A stretch of DNA of 64,000 bases. It comes from Treponema vincentii. Lineage in GTDB: Bacteria > Spirochaetota > Spirochaetia > Treponematales > Treponemataceae. Under the pieces are notes generated by a model, which saw only the letters and a program-made list of their open reading frames with translations, ran no database searches and had not been told where the DNA came from. The stretch's first letter is position 1, and every line of letters starts with the position of its first letter. Below are positions 25,318-33,615 of this stretch, in pieces. The position numbers and the translations under genes are program-made. The DNA lies in assembly GCF_010365865.1 (NCBI RefSeq), contig NZ_CP048020.1, positions 1,426,001 through 1,490,000 on the forward strand, read 5' to 3'.

Positions 25318-27054
25318 ATGGATACATATAAAAGGTTGTTTAAATATACGCCGGAGAAAATACACTGTGCGTATATTTCGGTGGTGTGTGCTACGCTGGG
25401 AGTTGCTTCTCAGATGGGGGCATTTTGGTTTTTATGGAAGTTCTTGTACGCGCTTTTGGTTACCAAAAACGTTACGGACGGGTCGATGTACGCAACGGTG
25501 ATTGTTTCGCTGTTGGCGGGCTATTCGGTTGTATACTTTTGTGCTTTGTGGGCGTCGCACGTGCTTGGGTTCCGGCTTGAATCGAATTTACGCAAAACGG
25601 CAATCAACCATTTGATGAATGCATCGTTTGCTTTTTTTGATATGAACCCGTCGGGAAAAATTCGTAAGCTCATTGACGACAATGCACAAGAGACGCACAT
25701 GCTGGTTGCGCATTTAATTCCCGATAATATTTCCGCATTGTTTACGCCGATTTTTATGTTTATCATTGTATTTGCAGTTGATGTAAAACTCGGGCTTTTG
25801 CTGCTTGCCGTTGCTCTTATCGGTGGTGCGCAGATGATGTTTATGATGGGCAATAAAGATTTTATGCGGAAGTATCAAGCGGCGTTGGAACGGATGAATG
25901 CCGAAGCAGTTGAATATGTCCGCGGTATGCAGATTGTAAAAATCTTTAGAAGCACGGTTGAATCTTTTAAAGCGTTTTACGAAGCAATTACCGGCTATTC
26001 CGATTTAGCATATAAGTACACGCTCAGCTGCCGTACGCCGTATGTGATGTTTCAAGTGCTGTTTAACCTGTTTGCGGTGTTCACCATTCCAGCTGCTATT
26101 TATTTTATGAACAAGGGGGCGGACGCTAACCTCATCATTGCAAAGCTCGTCTTTTTTGTCTGTATCGCCGGTGTGCTTTTTTCGGCATTTATGCGCGTGA
26201 TGTATGTCGGTATGTATAACTTTCAAGCAAAAAGCGTTGTAGATAAACTCGAAAATCTTTTTGCAGATATGGAAAAGGATAACCTTGAACACGGTACGGA
26301 AGAAACCTTTGAGAACTTCGGTATTGAATTTAAAAACGTATCGTTCGGTTACACGGAAGAAAAGATTTTAAATGATGTCAGTTTTACATTGGAACCGAAT
26401 AAAACATACGCACTGGTCGGATCATCAGGCGGAGGAAAAAGTACAATAGCAAAATTGATTTCGGGCTTTTATAAAATAAATTCGGGTAAAATTTTAATCG
26501 GCGGAAAAAATATTTCGTCATATTCAAAAAATGCGCTGATGCGCAGTATCGCCTTTGTGTTCCAAACCTCGAAGCTCTTTAAAACAAGTATTTTTGAAAA
26601 TGTTAAAATGGGGAATAAAAATGCAAGTGATGAAGAAGTGATGAATGCGCTTCGGCTTGCCCGCTGCGAAGATATTTTAGCAAAATTCCCTGAACGTGAA
26701 AAAACGATTATCGGTTCAAAGGGTGTACACTTATCTGGCGGAGAAATTCAGCGTGTTGCGATTGCCCGCGCTATTTTGAAAAATGCGGATATTATCATTC
26801 TTGATGAAGCCTCCGCCGCTGCCGACCCGGAAAATGAATACGAAATTCAGCAGGCGTTTTCCAATTTGATGAAAAACAAAACGGTTATTATGATTGCGCA
26901 CCGGTTAAGCTCGATTAAAAATGTCGATGAAATCTTGGTTGTCGAAGACGGAAATATCGTTGAACGCGGCAGCGATGCGGAGCTGATGCAGAAGGGCGGA
27001 AAATACAGCCGATTGCAAAATCTATATTCTAAAGCGAATGAGTGGAGAGTATAA
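25318..27054 (+). CDS. ABC transporter ATP-binding/permease protein (TetR-linked pair, first gene)
   Basis: 578-residue exporter-fold half-transporter. The transmembrane domain covers about residues 20-310 with six helices. The ATPase domain has Walker A GSSGGGKST, signature LSGGEIQR, Walker B IIILDE and H-loop IAHRLS. AAAGGAG lies ten bases before the ATG. It pairs with the next gene, two bases after its stop. The arrangement TetR-ABC-ABC is typical of inducible multidrug exporters, but exporter-fold pairs such as IrtAB/YbtPQ import siderophores and related two-gene loci exist, so direction is open. Homologous in layout to the pair at the left edge of the window, though the two pairs are clearly diverged. 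Confidence 0.93.
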   Translation: MDTYKRLFKYTPEKIHCAYISVVCATLGVASQMGAFWFLWKFLYALLVTKNVTDGSMYATVIVSLLAGYSVVYFCALWASHVLGFRLESNLRKTAINHLMNASFAFFDMNPSGKIRKLIDDNAQETHMLVAHLIPDNISALFTPIFMFIIVFAVDVKLGLLLLAVALIGGAQMMFMMGNKDFMRKYQAALERMNAEAVEYVRGMQIVKIFRSTVESFKAFYEAITGYSDLAYKYTLSCRTPYVMFQVLFNLFAVFTIPAAIYFMNKGADANLIIAKLVFFVCIAGVLFSAFMRVMYVGMYNFQAKSVVDKLENLFADMEKDNLEHGTEETFENFGIEFKNVSFGYTEEKILNDVSFTLEPNKTYALVGSSGGGKSTIAKLISGFYKINSGKILIGGKNISSYSKNALMRSIAFVFQTSKLFKTSIFENVKMGNKNASDEEVMNALRLARCEDILAKFPEREKTIIGSKGVHLSGGEIQRVAIARAILKNADIIILDEASAAADPENEYEIQQAFSNLMKNKTVIMIAHRLSSIKNVDEILVVEDGNIVERGSDAELMQKGGKYSRLQNLYSKANEWRV

Positions 27055-27056
27055 CA

Positions 27057-28775
27057 ATGACTAAATTACAAAAATGGTTCGGGGTAACCGAATCGGGGGC
27101 AAAAGGGATTGTTACGGCATCGGTATGGTCGATGCTTGCGGATGTCGCATTTATTCTACCGATGTTTGTGATGATGTTTTTTTTGCAAAGTTATTTTGAC
27201 GGGACGCTGCAGTCGGCGGGATTTTATATCGGTATTATTGCTGCGCTTGCAGTTGTGATGTATGTGCTTGTGCATATCAATTACAATACGCTCTACACCG
27301 CGACATTCAAAGAATGTAAAGAACTGCGCGTGAATATTGCAGACCGGCTCAAGGCGCTGCCGCTTGCGTATTTTTCCAAACACGATGTTTCCGACTTATC
27401 GCAAACGGTGATGACTGATGTTGCTGCAATCGAACATGCGCTGAGCCACGCAATTCCGCAAACAATCGGTCTTGTGTTCTATTTGACTATACTTGGCGTC
27501 GTGATGATTGCAGCCCATCCGGGATTGGGCTTATGCGTATTTGTTCCGATTATTATCAGCTTTATTCTCTTAATCCTGTCGAAAAAAATTCAGATACGGG
27601 AGACAACGCGGGACTTTCATAAACAGCGTGAGCGCACGGAATTTTTTCAAGAAGCGATAGAACTGCAACAGGAAATTAAAAGCTATGGGCTGACGGAAGA
27701 CACGGCTGAAAAACTAAACCGCAATGTCGATGAAGCGGAGAAATTGCACTTAACTGTGGAAGCACATCAAGCGATCCCTCTCAACATTGCACTGCTGTTT
27801 TTAAAGTTTTCCATCGGCGTTACCGTATTTTTCGGACTCAAAATGTATCTTGCAGGAACAGCCCCGCTTTTGTATCTTATCGGATATATTATTGCCGCTG
27901 CCCGTATTGTAGATGCCGTTGCAGGTGTAGAAATGAATCTTGCAGAGCTGATGTATATCGATGCACGGGTTAAACGCATAAACGAGCTGCGCGAAACAAA
28001 AACGCAGGAAGGCGAACCTGCTTCTTTGCAGCATTATGGTATTCAATTTAAAGATGTGGAGTTTTCGTATAACGATGGACAAAAGATTATCGACGGTATT
28101 TCGTTTACGGCGGAACAAAATAAAGTTACCGCGCTTGTCAGTCCCTCCGGCTGCGGAAAAACAACCGTACTCCGGCTTGCATCCCGTCTTTATGATTACG
28201 GCAAGGGACAAATCCTCATCGACGGCAAAGACATTGCAACAATTGATACCGACAGCCTTTTCGATAAAATTTCGATTGTCTTTCAGGATGTCGGGCTTTT
28301 TAATACCTCGATTATGGAAAATATCCGCGTCGGAAATAAAAACGCAAGCGATAACGACGTAAAAGAAGCTGCCCGTCTTGCAAACTGCGCCGAGTTTATC
28401 GAAGCGCTGCCGGACGGCTACAATACAGTCATCGGCGAAAACGGCAGCAGGCTTTCCGGCGGAGAGCGTCAGCGTCTTTCCATTGCGCGCGCCCTTTTGA
28501 AAAATGCGCCGATTATCATCCTTGACGAAATCAGCGCCTCGCTCGATGTTGAAAACGAAATGAAAATACAGGAGAGTCTTAACACGCTCATAAAAGGTAA
28601 AACGGTGATTATCATTTCGCACCGCTTAAAGTCAATCGAAAACGCTGATAAAATCATCGTAATGAATCAGGGCAAAGTTGATGCAGAAGGTACGCACGCA
28701 GAGCTGTTACAAAAATCGGCGCTGTACCGAAATATGATTGAGAAATCAGGGTTGACTGAACACTATACCTATTGA
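27057..28775 (+). CDS. ABC transporter ATP-binding/permease protein (TetR-linked pair, second gene)
   Basis: About 572-residue partner of the preceding half-transporter. I start at the ATG at 27057, with GGAGAG seven bases upstream; a GTG at 27042 inside the upstream gene is less likely. Six TM helices, then the ATPase domain: Walker A SPSGCGKTT (Ser replaces the first Gly of GxxGxGK), signature LSGGERQR, Walker B IIILDE, H-loop ISHRL. The catalytic Glu and His are retained, so the site is probably functional. The stop is followed by the palindrome array at 28811. Confidence 0.92.
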   Translation: MTKLQKWFGVTESGAKGIVTASVWSMLADVAFILPMFVMMFFLQSYFDGTLQSAGFYIGIIAALAVVMYVLVHINYNTLYTATFKECKELRVNIADRLKALPLAYFSKHDVSDLSQTVMTDVAAIEHALSHAIPQTIGLVFYLTILGVVMIAAHPGLGLCVFVPIIISFILLILSKKIQIRETTRDFHKQRERTEFFQEAIELQQEIKSYGLTEDTAEKLNRNVDEAEKLHLTVEAHQAIPLNIALLFLKFSIGVTVFFGLKMYLAGTAPLLYLIGYIIAAARIVDAVAGVEMNLAELMYIDARVKRINELRETKTQEGEPASLQHYGIQFKDVEFSYNDGQKIIDGISFTAEQNKVTALVSPSGCGKTTVLRLASRLYDYGKGQILIDGKDIATIDTDSLFDKISIVFQDVGLFNTSIMENIRVGNKNASDNDVKEAARLANCAEFIEALPDGYNTVIGENGSRLSGGERQRLSIARALLKNAPIIILDEISASLDVENEMKIQESLNTLIKGKTVIIISHRLKSIENADKIIVMNQGKVDAEGTHAELLQKSALYRNMIEKSGLTEHYTY

Positions 28776-28810
28776 AAATATACGGCATATCTACTTCGCC
28801 GCTCGTTCAA

Positions 28811-28951
28811 CGAAGTACGTTCGTGTACTTCGCTGAGCACAAGTTTGCCCTTGCAAACTTGTAGCCCAAAAATGTACACAGATGTACATTTTTTTAGCGA
28901 TGGCATCCATGCCGCTGATTTCATGCAGCAGGGAGTTCGCCTAGCGAACTC
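28811..28951. repeat. Array of five different small perfect palindromes
   Basis: Five hairpins in 140 bases: CGAAGTAC/GTACTTCG (28811-28832), ACAAGTTTGC/GCAAACTTGT (28839-28862), AAAAATGTACA/TGTACATTTTT (28868-28893), GGCAT/ATGCC (28902-28913) and GAGTTCGC/GCGAACTC (28933-28951). GTAGCCCAA follows the second and fifth. No coding potential was accepted here. The array lies between the ABC operon stop and the second tetR promoter. Confidence 0.6.
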
Positions 28952-28976
28952 GTAGCCCAAGGATGTGCAAAGACGC

Positions 28977-29004
28977 TTGACACAAAGGTAAAAGTGCGTA
29001 TAAT
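28977..29004 (+). promoter_or_regulatory. Consensus sigma-70 promoter of second tetR gene
   Basis: Perfect TTGACA (28977-28982) and TATAAT (28999-29004) separated by 16 bases, directly abutting the operator at 29006. This geometry lets a bound repressor block the start site. Confidence 0.75.
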
Positions 29005-29005
29005 A

Positions 29006-29035
29006 ATGAATGAATTATATGAAATATTCATTCAT
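29006..29035. promoter_or_regulatory. Operator 1: ATGAATGAAT-N10-ATTCATTCAT
   Basis: Perfect 10-base inverted arms (29006-29015 and 29026-29035) separated by ten bases, just downstream of the -10 of the tetR gene. The same 10-10-10 design with identical arms recurs at 29698-29727. Confidence 0.75.
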
Positions 29036-29055
29036 ATCAACAACAGGATACAGAG

Positions 29056-29640
29056 ATGGACGACAAAAAAGAACGGCTGACATCCGCAGCACATTCATTA
29101 TTTTTAAAAAACGGCTATAAAAACACCAATATTGCTCAAATTGCAAAAAAAGCAGGTGTTGCCGTCGGATCATTCTATAACTACTATGCTTCAAAAGAAG
29201 ATATATTTTTAGCGGTCTATATAGAAGAAAATGAGACGATGCGAAGTCATCTAATACAACAGATTGATTGGAAAGGGGATGTCGAGCAAATTATTGATGA
29301 GCTTTTCTCATACAGTTTTAAAAATATTATGAATAATAAAATTCTGATCGAGTGGAATAATGGCGCTGTTTCACAAATGCTGCATAGCTACTATTATTCA
29401 AAAACAGGCATAAAAAATAATTCTTTTCATCATTTTTTACAGAAAATTTTTACTAAATGGATGAGAGAACGAAGTCTCACTTCTGATGCAATCGAGAAAA
29501 TATTAAAAGTATTTGATTTCATCTACTACATAGACTGTCATGTTACAGGGGATGAGTTTACGGGTTATGGCGAAGCGCTGCAAACATTTGTAAAGTATTT
29601 TGTCAAAGGCATTTTGTCGGAAGTCTCATCTAATACATAG
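29056..29640 (+). CDS. TetR/AcrR family transcriptional regulator
   Basis: 194 residues. The N-terminal helix-turn-helix reads LFLKNGYKNTNIAQIAKKAGVAVGSFYNYYASKEDIF, typical of TetR, with a helical C-terminal ligand domain lacking recognisable motifs. A perfect operator lies between its promoter and the ATG, and a second with identical arms lies between its stop and the start of the next gene, so it most likely represses itself and the CDP-alcohol phosphotransferase-like gene. AT-rich composition, like the adjacent membrane protein, suggests that the two travel as one accessory cassette. Confidence 0.93.
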   Translation: MDDKKERLTSAAHSLFLKNGYKNTNIAQIAKKAGVAVGSFYNYYASKEDIFLAVYIEENETMRSHLIQQIDWKGDVEQIIDELFSYSFKNIMNNKILIEWNNGAVSQMLHSYYYSKTGIKNNSFHHFLQKIFTKWMRERSLTSDAIEKILKVFDFIYYIDCHVTGDEFTGYGEALQTFVKYFVKGILSEVSSNT

Positions 29641-29697
29641 CGGCTTAAGCCTTATTCTAAAAGATGAAAGAGAATCCTGTGTTTTTTATATCAGAAA

Positions 29698-29727
29698 ATG
29701 AATGAATTTTAAAATTTATTCATTCAT
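29698..29727. promoter_or_regulatory. Operator 2: ATGAATGAAT-N10-ATTCATTCAT
   Basis: Arms 29698-29707 and 29718-29727 are identical to operator 1, spacer differs (TTTAAAATTT). It ends eight bases before the AAGGAG of the next gene, so bound protein would block transcription entering that gene. No clear separate promoter was seen just upstream. Confidence 0.75.
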
Positions 29728-29746
29728 ACTTAAAAAGGAGATCTGT

Positions 29747-30307
29747 GTGCGCAACGGAGATAAAAATTATACGGCAAGTATTTTGGTTAATTGTTTAACT
29801 ATGGGAAGAATACCGCTTTCTGTTTTGGCATATATACTCGTATCTGCAGAGGAAATCAAAATGCTATCGTATCTATTCCTATTTACGGCTATTGCCGCAA
29901 GCGATTTTTTTGACGGAAAAGCTGCGCGGGCATTCCATGTGCAAAGCAATCTTGGTGCGGCAGCAGATGTGTTTTGCGATTTTTTTTATATCATAACTTC
30001 TTGCTATGCACTCTATCGAAAAGGGTTATTTCCATTATGGATGATAGCACTCATTGCACTCAAGCTAGTGGAATTTATCATGACATCCCTAGCAATACAA
30101 AATAGAAACAGCTGTCGGCATATTTTTTGCTTTGATTATATTGGGCGATATATCGCAGTTGTTTTTTATGCATTGCCGTCAATGATTATCATCTTTGATC
30201 GATTTATGCCCGCATATATCTTTTATCGCACGTCATATGTGCTATACGTTACATTGTTATTTTTTTCTATTTTTTCAAGCATCAAACGAATCAGGCTACT
30301 AGCATAA
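29747..30307 (+). CDS. CDP-alcohol phosphatidyltransferase family membrane protein
   Basis: About 186 residues with several hydrophobic helices. The family signature DGxxARx8Gx3Dx3D is complete: DGKAARAF...G-AAAD-VFCD, preceded by SDFF, around residues 44-70. These inner-membrane enzymes condense CDP-diacylglycerol or another CDP-linked donor with an alcohol to make phospholipids such as phosphatidylglycerophosphate. I start at the GTG at 29747, which has AAGGAG six bases upstream; an in-frame ATG at 29702 lies inside the operator and has no site. Control by a TetR regulator is unusual for a housekeeping phospholipid synthase, so a specialised lipid or stress role is inferred. The substrate is unknown. 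Confidence 0.8.
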   Translation: MRNGDKNYTASILVNCLTMGRIPLSVLAYILVSAEEIKMLSYLFLFTAIAASDFFDGKAARAFHVQSNLGAAADVFCDFFYIITSCYALYRKGLFPLWMIALIALKLVEFIMTSLAIQNRNSCRHIFCFDYIGRYIAVVFYALPSMIIIFDRFMPAYIFYRTSYVLYVTLLFFSIFSSIKRIRLLA

Positions 30308-30358
30308 TGAACATTTTCTCAGATGATCTGTTTGTAAACAGTTCCTATTTTTCTGCTA

Positions 30359-30412
30359 TTATTCGTGCGGGGGTAATACCCCGACGGTTGCGTCGTAACA
30401 AAGGGTATTAAA
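30359..30412. repeat. Dispersed repeat family C, copy 2
   Basis: TTATTCGTGCGGGGG followed by TAATACCCCGACG and TTGCGTCG, then GGGTATTAAAG. It matches the reverse complement of 24389-24431. It lies in the short gap between convergent genes. Confidence 0.55.
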
Positions 30413-30487
30413 GCCGACTGTAACCACCTTATGAGAACAACATACCTACAGAGTAGATTAGTATAGCCTTTTATCGCATATACGACA

Positions 30488-31186
30488 CTACAGGATATCT
30501 TTATCATTGAATATTTTATTCAACGTTCGTTTATATGAATTGATCAAATGTTTTCTGATCATTCGTTTTGCTTTATCGGGATCGTTCTTTTTAATTGCTT
30601 CTGCAATAGCAAGATGTTCATTAAATACGGTTTGCGCATCGATCGAATTATTGTACACGGATTTATTTTCAAAGCGGAGATAGTTATCCAAGATCAATTC
30701 CGTTTCCCTATAAAGCCATTTATTGTTTGTTGCCTTTGCTATTGCTCTGTGAAATGTATGATCCAATCGATAGAGTTTTATTCCGTCTCTTGTTTCCAGT
30801 TGATCTTCAAGATTCTGTAAGCAATTAAAAATATCTTTTACACTCTGATCATTTGCCCGTGCTGCTGCGAGGTATGCATTATTCTGTTCCGTTAATAACC
30901 GTATCTCTAAAATATCTTTGGCGATTTCATCGGTAACCGGAACAACTTTTACGCCTCTCCCTCGTGCAAAAGCAACATAGCCTTCTTTTTGTAATTCTAA
31001 CAAGGCTTCCCGTACAGGCGTTCTGCTGATACCGAGCTCTTCGCATATTTCATCTTGCGAGTATATGGCTCCGACTCTAAACCGGTTAAATAAAACAGCA
31101 TCTTTTATAAGTTCATAAGCTTGTTCTTTGTATGTCAAAGTTTTTACAACTACACCGCCTATCAAAGACTCTTTTTTATCAGACAT
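30488..31186 (-). CDS. GntR family transcriptional regulator, FadR/FCD subfamily
   Basis: 232 residues. The N-terminal winged helix-turn-helix has YSQDEICEELGISRTPVREALLELQKEGYV (about residues 43-72). The C-terminal FCD domain is helical with the putative metal-binding D-x3-H pair in LDHTFHRAIAKATNN and a later His in FNEHLAIAEAI. FadR-type regulators sense organic acids, amino-sugar or sugar-acid metabolites. AAGGAG lies six bases before the ATG. No target operon is adjacent: the gene downstream on its strand is absent and ruvA is behind it, so it may act in trans. Confidence 0.93.
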   Translation of the reverse strand: MSDKKESLIGGVVVKTLTYKEQAYELIKDAVLFNRFRVGAIYSQDEICEELGISRTPVREALLELQKEGYVAFARGRGVKVVPVTDEIAKDILEIRLLTEQNNAYLAAARANDQSVKDIFNCLQNLEDQLETRDGIKLYRLDHTFHRAIAKATNNKWLYRETELILDNYLRFENKSVYNNSIDAQTVFNEHLAIAEAIKKNDPDKAKRMIRKHLINSYKRTLNKIFNDKDIL

Positions 31187-31243
31187 ATAATCTCCTTCCG
31201 GAATTTTTTCACGGTTTCTCTATTTCTCCGTTGAGTTCACTAT

Positions 31244-31852
31244 CTACGTTGAACTTAAATTGACAATCGCAGTACGGAATAACTCTTCTTCTTTTGCAGC
31301 GGGATCAATACCTTTCGCACGCATGGATTGCGCAACCGATTCTACCGTTTCTGCAGCACGCTTTCGATCGTATCCCATATTGATAAGAGCCGTGATGATA
31401 TCCTCAAACTCCGATTTTTTTGCGGTTTCCGCCCGTCCCGTGTCGTGTAATCCGGTGAGTTGTCCTTTCAGAGCAAGCACCATCTTTTGCGCTGTTTTCT
31501 TGCCGATACCGGGGATGCTTTGCAGCCGTGCAACATTCCCTGCCTCAAGAGCCGCTTCCAGCGCTGCGCTGTCAAGGCCGGAAAGAATTTTCAGCGCTTG
31601 CTTCGGGCCAATCCCGTCAACCTTTGTTAAATCCAAAAAAAGACTCCGCTCCGCCGGTGTTAAAAAACCGAACAGCCTCATCTGATCTTCCCGATGATAG
31701 AGCCATGTATAGACCCGTACCGTGCTCCCCGCAGTTCCGAATCGGTCTGCACTCAGGGCAGATACAAAAACTTCCCATTCAATGCCATTGGTTTCTATGT
31801 AGATGGATTCCGCCGTTTTACCGGTCAGTGTTCCGCTGATGCTGTTAAACAT
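31244..31852 (-). CDS. ruvA: Holliday junction branch migration complex subunit RuvA
   Basis: 202 residues, usual length. I start at the ATG at 31852, which has AAAGGAG and gives MFNSISGTLTGK; a longer frame to 31969 adds unrelated residues. Domain I OB-fold (residues 1-65), domain II double helix-hairpin-helix with VDGIGPKQALKILS and IPGIGKKTAQKMVL, and a C-terminal UBA-like domain III (EDIITALINMGYDRKRA) for RuvB contact. The RuvA tetramer binds Holliday junctions during recombination. It ends a folD-yigZ-ruvA run; ruvB is not in the window. Confidence 0.96.
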   Translation of the reverse strand: MFNSISGTLTGKTAESIYIETNGIEWEVFVSALSADRFGTAGSTVRVYTWLYHREDQMRLFGFLTPAERSLFLDLTKVDGIGPKQALKILSGLDSAALEAALEAGNVARLQSIPGIGKKTAQKMVLALKGQLTGLHDTGRAETAKKSEFEDIITALINMGYDRKRAAETVESVAQSMRAKGIDPAAKEEELFRTAIVNLSST

Positions 31853-31892
31853 AGGTTTCTCCTTTGGAAATATATCCGCTTTTAGAGATGCT

Positions 31893-32609
31893 CTATTCTG
31901 AAAATTGCACCGCGGAAGCGCCCTTGGTGATTTCCGTAACAAGCTGAGCAAGCTCATTGCAATATTCAAGTGGAATTGACCCGCTCAGCCGGACGGTTTG
32001 TGCAAATTCCGTTTGTGCAAAGCTGATCGGCAGGTGTGCGGCGGCGCGGAGCAGCGGGTTGTGATTCTCATAGCTGCATTCGCAGGTGAACTCCGCTTTT
32101 TGAATAAGCGGCTCCGTGTGTACTTTAGCGAGCGCCTCTTTTGCCGCCGTAGAATAGGCTTTGACTAAGCCGCCTGTTCCCAATAGAGTACCGCCGAACC
32201 AGCGGGTAACGGTTACAAGAATATTGGTAATTCCGCTTCCTTTTAAGACGGCAAGAACCGGCTGTCCCGCCGTGCCTGGCGGCTCTCCGTCATCGCTGCA
32301 ACCGAGTACCGCGCCGCTTTCGCCGATAACAAAGGCGTGTACCACGTGCCGGGCATCGCGGTATTGGTCTTTTTGCCGCTTTACGGTCTCTTTAGCTTCC
32401 TGCGCATCGTCCGTATAAAACACCTCGGCACGGAACACCGATTTTTTTACGGTAAGTTCCGCCGCAGCTTCGGGTATGGGCATCGATGCTTCGGGGATAG
32501 ATATCAATATGTCGGGCATAACCGCCGGTTTATCCGTTACTCCTGCGTCCGGCACTACAGTGGGTTCGTGTCGAGTGGCTTGCTCCCGGCTGCGGCTGAG
32601 AACTAGCAT
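31893..32609 (-). CDS. YigZ/IMPACT family protein (UPF0029)
   Basis: 238 residues. The N-terminal domain contains the signature region SDDGEPPGTAGQPVL and VTRWFGGTLLGTGGLVKAYS (about residues 107-145), preceded by the conserved HVVHAFVIGE. A ferredoxin-like C-terminal domain follows. About 45 residues before the domain are Pro/Glu/Ala-rich and may be linker, so the true start could be further in. The start overlaps the end of folD by seven bases, suggesting coupling. The molecular function of YigZ is unclear; eukaryotic IMPACT modulates GCN2 signalling. Confidence 0.9.
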   Translation of the reverse strand: MLVLSRSREQATRHEPTVVPDAGVTDKPAVMPDILISIPEASMPIPEAAAELTVKKSVFRAEVFYTDDAQEAKETVKRQKDQYRDARHVVHAFVIGESGAVLGCSDDGEPPGTAGQPVLAVLKGSGITNILVTVTRWFGGTLLGTGGLVKAYSTAAKEALAKVHTEPLIQKAEFTCECSYENHNPLLRAAAHLPISFAQTEFAQTVRLSGSIPLEYCNELAQLVTEITKGASAVQFSE

Positions 32610-33523
32610 CCGGCGGCGCCTGTGTTAGCCTGTGCTCCGGTTTCCATTTCCGGCAAGCAGCCGTGCCGGAGCTGCGCGGCACGCAGGGTATTCCGCAACA
32701 CCATTGCTACGGTTAACGGATCGACACCGCCGGGAACCGGGGTAATCCAGCCGGCTTGTTCAGCGGCGCTTTCAAAGTCAACATCGCCGGTCAGCCTGCT
32801 GCTTTTGGGTGCAGTAGGATCGGGGACGCGGTTAATCCCCACGTCGATAACTGTGGCGCCTTTTTTTATCATGCTACCGGTAATGAGCGCCGGATGTCCC
32901 GCAGCCGCAATCAAAATATCAGCCTGCCGTGTCAGTGCGGCAAGGTCTTTCGTTTTACTGTGGCAGAGTGTAACGGTTGCATCCGCTGCAGTGAGCAGGG
33001 CGGCAAGTGGTTTCCCGACAATCGCAGAGCGCCCGACAATAACCGCATGAGCGCCGCTGAGCAGTATGCCATATTGCCGCAGTGCATACATAATTCCCTG
33101 CGGTGTACAGGGGATAAAGCCTGAACTACCGGTAAGCAATCGTCCCAAATTCTCCGGTGTAAAGCCATCGACGTCTTTAGCCGGATCGAGCGGCGCTAGT
33201 ATCCGTTTGCTGTCCAGCGGGTAGGGAAGGGGCAGCTGAATTAAAATGCCGTCAACGGTATCGTCAGCATTCAGGTTTTGTACGCACGCTGCCAACTCCC
33301 GCTCACTTATTGTTTCGGAATACGGAATAATCCTGCTCTGCATTCCCGCTTTTTCCAATGCCCGTACCTTCGTTTTAATGTAGACCTGTGAGGCGGGATC
33401 GCTTCCCGATGATACAATCGCAAGGCAGGGCTGCGGATGCTTTTTACAATATGCGGCATTTTCTTGTGTTACCGCTTCGGTCAATGCTTCGGCTAATTTT
33501 TTGCCGTCTATAATCTGTGCCAT
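32603..33523 (-). CDS. folD: Bifunctional methylenetetrahydrofolate dehydrogenase/cyclohydrolase
   Basis: About 306 residues; interconverts 5,10-methylene-THF and 10-formyl-THF using NADP+. I start at the ATG at 33523; a TTG two codons earlier is less likely. Motifs: Tyr and Lys in VYIKTKVRALEKAG, the DGILIQLPLP signature, PAKDVDGF, and the Rossmann-fold segment VIVGRSAIVGKPLA followed by ATVTLCHSKT. C-terminal PVPGGVDPLTVAML-like motif is present (PGGVDPLTVAMVL). First gene of the folD-yigZ-ruvA run, divergent from murG. Confidence 0.96.
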   Translation of the reverse strand: MAQIIDGKKLAEALTEAVTQENAAYCKKHPQPCLAIVSSGSDPASQVYIKTKVRALEKAGMQSRIIPYSETISERELAACVQNLNADDTVDGILIQLPLPYPLDSKRILAPLDPAKDVDGFTPENLGRLLTGSSGFIPCTPQGIMYALRQYGILLSGAHAVIVGRSAIVGKPLAALLTAADATVTLCHSKTKDLAALTRQADILIAAAGHPALITGSMIKKGATVIDVGINRVPDPTAPKSSRLTGDVDFESAAEQAGWITPVPGGVDPLTVAMVLRNTLRAAQLRHGCLPEMETGAQANTGAAGC

Positions 33524-33577
33524 AATCAAGTTCTCTTATTGTAGTATATTAAAATCGCTTTGGGAATATCCGGCGCA

Positions 33578-33606
33578 TTGTATGACGGTCTTTTTTCTGG
33601 TATACT
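33578..33606 (+). promoter_or_regulatory. Promoter immediately upstream of murG
   Basis: TTGTAT (33578-33583), 17-base spacer, TATACT (33601-33606). The expected transcription start is around 33613, only a few bases before the ATG at 33616. No Shine-Dalgarno is present, so the mRNA may be leaderless or nearly so. Confidence 0.6.
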
Positions 33607-33615
33607 TGCCGAGTT

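Noticed and set aside
27801-28622. 273-codon minus-strand frame within the second ABC gene
   Set aside because: Fully antisense to a well-supported ATPase domain; no motifs.
28811-28951. CRISPR-like array
   Set aside because: Repeats are not identical in sequence, spacers are not unique fixed-length units and no cas genes are near.
29702-29746. ATG at 29702 as start of the CDP-alcohol phosphotransferase-like gene
   Set aside because: It lies inside operator 2 and has no ribosome site, whereas GTG at 29747 has AAGGAG at correct spacing.
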